In this document: positions 4,798 to 8,149 of the stretch, piece after piece | How positions within the stretch are numbered: position 1 is the first letter of the stretch | Layout of the letters: each line of letters opens with the position of its first letter | Source: JAHQVK01 sp039819565 | GTDB taxonomy: Bacteria > Myxococcota > Kuafuiibacteriia > Kuafuiibacteriales > Kuafuiibacteriaceae | Reading direction: 5' to 3' | NCBI GenBank assembly: GCA_039819565.1 | Contig: JBCBRU010000401.1 | Location: 1 to 8,149, forward strand | Length of the DNA stretch: 8,149 nt | Position numbers and translations under genes: made by a program | The notes under the pieces: generated by a model | What the model was told of the DNA's origin: nothing | Database searches by the model: none | Seen by the model: the letters and a program-made list of their open reading frames with translations, nothing else

Positions 4798-6797
4798 CAC
4801 CAGGCCTCCGGCGGAACCGCTTGGCCCAAGCGCTGAGCGAGGCGGCGAATGTAGTTCTTGGCTGCCTCGACCTGGTAAAAGTTGTGGAGTTCGGTGTTCT
4901 TCATGATCTCCTGGAAGACGTGGAGCTCTCGGCCCCAAGTTCCCTGCTCCTCATAGGCTTTCCGTCCTAGCTGTTGCCACTGCCGAGCATGGGCGAACTC
5001 GTGGAACCACTCGGCGCGGGTGGCTCCCTCTCGAACGTAGATGATACCTCGACTGCGGTCGAAGGCAGCGGCCGCGTTTGGATTTACGCTATCGAGGAGA
5101 GCATCCGCGTTCTCCTGGACCTCGATGCCGAGCCGCTCCGCCGCCTCGAGCTGCTCGGAGCGATAGGCTCCGGCGAATCGGGGCCCCGAAATGCGGCCGT
5201 CCTCCCGAATGAGCCGGCCCGCAAGTCCACCTGCGCGCTCTCCCGCCCGCACCGTGGGGGCGGGGCGGGCCTTCGACATCAGGTCCGTATCGCCGCGGAG
5301 TCGTCGGATCTCATCGGCTAGCGCTTGACCCGTCTTTGCGTCCGGCGCCGCCGCCTTCAGCTGAGGCAGGAGGCGCACCAGGTCGGCCTCGGGGGCCGCC
5401 AGGGCCGCCTTGGCGAGAGGGGCGAGGGCCTTGAAAGCCTTCGCGGCCGCGAAGACGTCCAGCCCCAACGCCGCGATGTCGAGAGCGAGCCACAGGAGCT
5501 CGGGATCTTCCTGGGCGAGGGCTTGAGCGCGGTCGAAGTCGGTGTGGGCCGCCGCGGACTCGAACCGGTAGGTTTGGACTTCGGACGCCACCTGAGGGGC
5601 GCCGAGCGCAACCCCCACCGCGGCCCCGGCGAGAGGGGTGAGGAAGATACCCGCGGCGACCGAGGCTCCGAGGGCCAGGGTCGCGTAGGCCGCCTCGCCC
5701 AGGGCCTCCGACCGGGCCGCCTGGGCCGCCGCGTCGCCGACCGCCCGAGCCTCGAACCCGCTCGGGGCCCACCCGAGGGCGTCCGTGACGGCCGCTCTCA
5801 CCGGGGCGAGGTGGAGCGCCTTTTCCGGCTCGGCGTGCAGCTTGGCCCGGGTGCTCTCGATGTTGTCCAGGACCTCTTGGGCGGCCCTCCGCACCTCCCC
5901 CGCGGCGACCGTCCCGCCTTTCGCCACCTTCGCCAGAGAGCTCCGCGCGCCCGGTCGACCCACGTGGGCGAGGATGGGGTGCTGACCGGAGAGTCGTGCG
6001 AGGACCGCCGCCCGGGACGCCTCGAGCTGGCGCGCTTTGGCGCCGAGGGCCTCCGACTCCGGCGTCGGGACCGTGCGGTCCATCCCGTGGGGCATGGACA
6101 CAAAGCGCATGGCTCGGGCCTCCGCGGAGCGGACGCGCGAGATCTCGGCGTCCATCTTCTGGAGGGTTTGGGCCGCAGCGGAGAGAGCGGTCATCCGCGC
6201 GGGGCGGCTCGCGTCCGCTTGGGCCTCGCGGGCGGTCTTCGCGGAGGCGTCGAGGAGCGTGTCGACCGCCTTGGGGACGGCTTTGAGGAAGTCCGCTTCG
6301 GCCCGCTGAGCGGCTCCTCGGAGCTCCGGGAGCCCGGCCTGCAGGCGCTCCAGGGCCTGTCCGAAGGCTTTGAGATGGGCCCGCGCGGGGCCGATCTCGG
6401 CGCTCGGATCGATCCCCGCCGACCGCGAGGCCCCCGCGTCTGCCTCGAGCGCCCGGAGCCGCCGCTCTTGGGTCGCCTTCTGTCGCGCCAGAGCACCGAG
6501 GCCGCGCTCCACGGCCGCGATGCCCAACTCCGCTACGGCCGCTCTGAGCCCCTCGTCGAGCTCGGCGGCGGGGAGATGGGTGAGGGCCACGAGGAGCTCT
6601 TCGGTGGCTCCCTCAGGGGTGACCACCTTGCGACCGTCGAGGACGGGGACGTCCTCGGAGAATCGTGATCGGGGGGCGACGATGATTTGATCAGCAGCGG
6701 GTGGGCGCGGCTCCTTCGTCGAAGATCGCGAGACCCCACCTGGGGGGGCGGACAGTGGACGGGGCGCGGGACCCGAGGTCCGAACCGGTGACGACAT
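4797..6797 (-). CDS. Polymorphic-toxin-like protein with C-terminal HExxH zincin domain
   Basis: About 666 residues. In order: a Pro/Ser/Arg-rich disordered N-terminus (1-50); a long Ala/Glu/Arg/Leu-rich helical or coiled-coil region (about 65-360); a hydrophobic Gly/Ala segment (373-401, with GIFLTPLAGAAVG); a second amphipathic to hydrophobic helix (LWLALDIAALGLDVF, about 435-449); a linker; and a C-terminal domain from about 535. That domain contains GIIYVREGATRAEWF followed by HEFAH (599-603), a zinc-metallopeptidase HExxH motif. A further ligand may be Glu624 or His626 in GRELHV. The REGATR-x(4)-HE-x-x-H-x-RQW layout resembles the metallopeptidase toxin domains of bacterial polymorphic toxins; the exact family is not resolved. 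Small genes follow immediately, as in toxin-immunity loci. No cleavable signal peptide is seen, so delivery by a contractile or other non-Sec system is likelier than Sec export. Start is uncertain: ATG 6797 is chosen, GTG 6836 adds 13 residues, and neither has a good ribosome site. Confidence 0.8.
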   Translation of the reverse strand: MSSPVRTSGPAPRPLSAPPGGVSRSSTKEPRPPAADQIIVAPRSRFSEDVPVLDGRKVVTPEGATEELLVALTHLPAAELDEGLRAAVAELGIAAVERGLGALARQKATQERRLRALEADAGASRSAGIDPSAEIGPARAHLKAFGQALERLQAGLPELRGAAQRAEADFLKAVPKAVDTLLDASAKTAREAQADASRPARMTALSAAAQTLQKMDAEISRVRSAEARAMRFVSMPHGMDRTVPTPESEALGAKARQLEASRAAVLARLSGQHPILAHVGRPGARSSLAKVAKGGTVAAGEVRRAAQEVLDNIESTRAKLHAEPEKALHLAPVRAAVTDALGWAPSGFEARAVGDAAAQAARSEALGEAAYATLALGASVAAGIFLTPLAGAAVGVALGAPQVASEVQTYRFESAAAHTDFDRAQALAQEDPELLWLALDIAALGLDVFAAAKAFKALAPLAKAALAAPEADLVRLLPQLKAAAPDAKTGQALADEIRRLRGDTDLMSKARPAPTVRAGERAGGLAGRLIREDGRISGPRFAGAYRSEQLEAAERLGIEVQENADALLDSVNPNAAAAFDRSRGIIYVREGATRAEWFHEFAHARQWQQLGRKAYEEQGTWGRELHVFQEIMKNTELHNFYQVEAAKNYIRRLAQRLGQAVPPEAW
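4805..4809 (-). promoter_or_regulatory. Shine-Dalgarno site for the PepSY-like gene
   Basis: GGAGG on the minus strand, 7 bases ahead of the ATG at 4797, inside the last codons of the zincin gene. It is the best-spaced ribosome site in the operon and decides the start of the 69-residue protein over the longer upstream reading frame. It also suggests that this partner can be translated independently of ribosomes finishing the toxin gene. Confidence 0.65.
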
Positions 6798-6857
6798 GAG
6801 GCCGACAACATCAAGACCTGGGCCAATCGGGAGCACAGGGGGGGAGGTCGGGAAGTT

Positions 6858-7016
6858 TCATACGGTTCGATAGAGCGGCTTTAGAACCCGAGGTGAACCC
6901 ACGACGCCGCCGTCGTAGAAAGGAGAGCCCGTCTGCGGTCCCCTTAGTCCGAGCAAATCACCTTCGTTGAGGAGTTTGTGTTCGGTCCAGAAAGCCCGCA
7001 GCTTCGAGGCTTTCAC
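6858..7016 (-). CDS. Doubtful 52-aa ORF just upstream of the toxin gene
   Basis: A minus-strand frame from GTG 7016 to TGA 6858 encodes 52 residues beginning MKASKLRAFW and containing GSPFYDGGVVGSPRV. The composition looks protein-like (basic start, aromatic and Gly/Pro/Ser end). The frame stays open upstream for about 25 more codons to a TAG near 7094, without a start codon. GGAGG lies 12 bases ahead of the GTG, rather far. It ends 21 bases before the GTG at 6836, so it would lead the toxin operon if real. I recognise no family. Open frames arise often by chance in GC-rich DNA, so this may be non-coding leader. Confidence 0.25.
   Translation of the reverse strand: MKASKLRAFWTEHKLLNEGDLLGLRGPQTGSPFYDGGVVGSPRVLKPLYRTV
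6901..6916. other. Short hairpin in the toxin leader region
   Basis: ACGACG (6901-6906) and CGTCGT (6911-6916) form a 6-bp stem around a 4-base loop. It lies about 65-120 bp ahead of the toxin start, on the transcribed side if the promoter is further upstream. It has no T tract. It may be an operator half-site pair or chance in GC-rich sequence. Confidence 0.3.
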
Positions 7017-7050
7017 GATGCGGACCGCCCTCCGCTTCCCGGACGCGAGA

Positions 7051-7099
7051 CTTAGCTCGGCCCGTATGACTTCGATACATGAGGCTAAGGAGAGCTAAG
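7051..7099. promoter_or_regulatory. Spaced inverted repeat in the divergent intergenic region
   Basis: CTTAGCTC (7051-7058) and GAGCTAAG (7092-7099) are perfect 8-bp inverted copies 33 bp apart, and another GCTAAG occurs at 7084-7089. They lie 49-97 bp ahead of the subtilase ATG at 7148, between two divergent genes, where a regulator could control either side. The whole interval 6837-7147 was read for promoters. No convincing -35/-10 pair was found on either strand. Beyond this repeat, the 6901 hairpin and the doubtful 52-residue frame, I see nothing in it. Confidence 0.35.
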
Positions 7100-7147
7100 C
7101 GCGAATAAGATTTCGGACCTTGCGGGATGGTCTACGCCGGCCTGGCT

Positions 7148-8149
7148 ATGAATGCTGGTTCGTTCCCCAGCGGCTTTCGAGTCGCGCCTTACATGGCTTC
7201 GATGCTCATCGGTTGCTCGTTGCCTCCCCCCGAGGTCTCAACCTTAGGTCTCGAACTCGACCCCCAAGGCGAGGTCGAGGTCTCCACCGAGGCTTCCGCC
7301 TTCCTCCTTCCCGTCCCCGCCGGCACCGGCGTGACCAAGTCCCCCGGTCTGGTGCTGGTCGACGTCTTCCTCGAGGCCGAAGTCTCCCCCGCGTTCCTTC
7401 GGGCCGAGGGTTTGGAGCTTGTCTCCCGGTCTGGACGTCGAGCGTCCGGCTGGATCCCAGAGAGCGAGCTGTCGCGGGTCCGAAGCCTCCCCGGCGTGGA
7501 GGCGGTGGAGCGGAGCGAGCGCCTCAAGACGAGCGCCCAGAGTCTCTCCGCCTACGTCGGAGCCGAGACCGGCATCTTGAACCAAGCGGTGGCTGCCCAC
7601 GGTCTCGACGCGGTGCGTGATGCCTACAAGCTCGACGGAAAAGGCGTGGAGATCTGCATCATCTCGACGAGCTACGACCTCCTCGGCGGCGCCTCCGCGT
7701 CCGTCGCGGCGGGTGATCTTCCGGGAGTCGGAAACCCGAACTATCCGACCCCCGTGCAGGTGGTGGCGGAGGGGGATGAAGCCTTCTTCGCGGAGTTTGG
7801 CACCGACGAGGGCCGGGCCATGGCCGAGCTCATTCACGACCTCGCGCCCGCGGCGAAGCTCGTGTTTCACGGTATCACCACCGTCGAACGGGATCTTCTC
7901 GCGCAAGCCATCCGCCGCCTCCGCGAGGAGGCTGCCTGTGACATCATCGTCGACGACGTCGTCCCCTCCGTTCGGCAACCCTTCTTTCAGCCCGACGAGA
8001 GCCAGCTAGCGGTTCGAGAAGCCACCGACGCGGGTATCGTGTACGTCACCTCCGCGGGAAATGAGGGCCGGGGCGGCTTCGAGCGCGGCGGGTTTCGGCT
8101 CTACGAGGACGACTACCGTCCGGTCGAGGTGGACGGGCTTCGGTTTCAC
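7148..8149 (+). CDS. Subtilase-fold (S8-like) lipoprotein with altered catalytic residues (3' partial)
   Basis: The first 334 residues of a secreted peptidase-like protein, cut by the window end. The N-terminus carries Arg11, a short hydrophobic run and a lipobox LIGC (20-23), so lipid attachment at Cys23 is likely. A propeptide-like region follows (about 25-150). The core then shows strand GVEICIISTSYD (166-177), SASVAAGDLPGVGNPNYP (183-200), TDEGRAMAELIHDLAP (219-234) and the oxyanion Asn305 in TSAGNEG. As I recall this S8 subgroup, the strand normally ends SDSYN/SDSFN with the catalytic Asp; here the site is Thr174 (ACG, 7667-7669). The position of the catalytic His helix reads EGRAM, as elsewhere in the subgroup. 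The catalytic Ser lies beyond the window. Alternative starts are ATG 7127 and ATG 7193; the frame is closed upstream by TAA at 7106-7108. No strong ribosome site is visible. Confidence 0.85.
   Translation, partial: MNAGSFPSGFRVAPYMASMLIGCSLPPPEVSTLGLELDPQGEVEVSTEASAFLLPVPAGTGVTKSPGLVLVDVFLEAEVSPAFLRAEGLELVSRSGRRASGWIPESELSRVRSLPGVEAVERSERLKTSAQSLSAYVGAETGILNQAVAAHGLDAVRDAYKLDGKGVEICIISTSYDLLGGASASVAAGDLPGVGNPNYPTPVQVVAEGDEAFFAEFGTDEGRAMAELIHDLAPAAKLVFHGITTVERDLLAQAIRRLREEAACDIIVDDVVPSVRQPFFQPDESQLAVREATDAGIVYVTSAGNEGRGGFERGGFRLYEDDYRPVEVDGLRFH

Noticed and set aside
4798..4938. N-terminal extension of the PepSY-like gene to ATG 4938
   Set aside because: It lies wholly inside the toxin gene's C-terminal coding region, is not protein-like, and a well-placed GGAGG supports the start at 4797.
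5325..6668. Long plus-strand open frame (447 codons) opposite the toxin gene
   Set aside because: It is antisense to the zincin protein, whose HEFAH domain and helical regions are coherent. The plus frame is Arg/Gly-rich with no domain-like pattern, as expected for a GC-rich shadow frame.
7244..7978. Minus-strand open frame (244 codons) opposite the subtilase
   Set aside because: The plus strand encodes a lipobox, EGRAM and SAGN motifs in one frame. The antisense frame is Gly/Asp/Arg-rich shadow sequence.
1..8149. CRISPR arrays, tRNA or rRNA genes
   Set aside because: No regularly spaced short repeats with unique spacers, no tRNA cloverleaf with a TTC-type arm and no rRNA-like conserved stretch were seen on either strand.

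Overview
The window is GC-rich DNA with third-position-GC codon use, tightly overlapping genes and protein types (fatty acyl-AMP ligase, SGNH hydrolase, polymorphic-toxin-like zincin, subtilase lipoprotein). This fits a myxobacterial or other deltaproteobacterial-type genome. The lineage is an inference; no rRNA or other marker gene is present.

Left edge (1-158): a perfect 45-bp inverted repeat surrounds a 68-bp loop. Read on the minus strand, 111-1 encodes the stretch of the acyl-AMP ligase that should come just before residue 1 of the plus-strand copy. The edge is therefore a fold-back of a single gene, most likely an assembly or amplification chimera at a contig end and less likely a real inverted duplication.

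Plus-strand pair (114-1935): the C-terminal part of a fatty acyl-AMP ligase (FAAL) with an added C-terminal membrane helix overlaps by 14 bp an SGNH/GDSL hydrolase with an N-terminal membrane anchor. They look translationally coupled and probably act together on an acyl group at the membrane.

Convergent gap (1936-2447): a 178-bp imperfect palindrome that looks like a MITE and supplies the TAG stop of the SGNH gene, a degenerate 30-bp direct repeat, a small hairpin and a doubtful 55-residue single-helix membrane ORF.

Minus-strand operon (6797 down to 2448): five genes, the first four joined by 1-4 bp overlaps. In transcription order these are a ~666-residue helical protein ending in an HExxH zincin domain of polymorphic-toxin type; a 69-residue PepSY-like protein; a 96-residue helical protein of unknown function; a PPP-type metallophosphoesterase; and, after 63 bp, a classical short-chain dehydrogenase. 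The first two or three genes read as a toxin with candidate immunity or inhibitor partners.

Right side (6798-8149): a divergent intergenic region with small inverted repeats and a doubtful 52-residue ORF, then a subtilase-fold lipoprotein cut by the window end. Its catalytic Asp position reads Thr and its His position lies in a DEGRAM motif.
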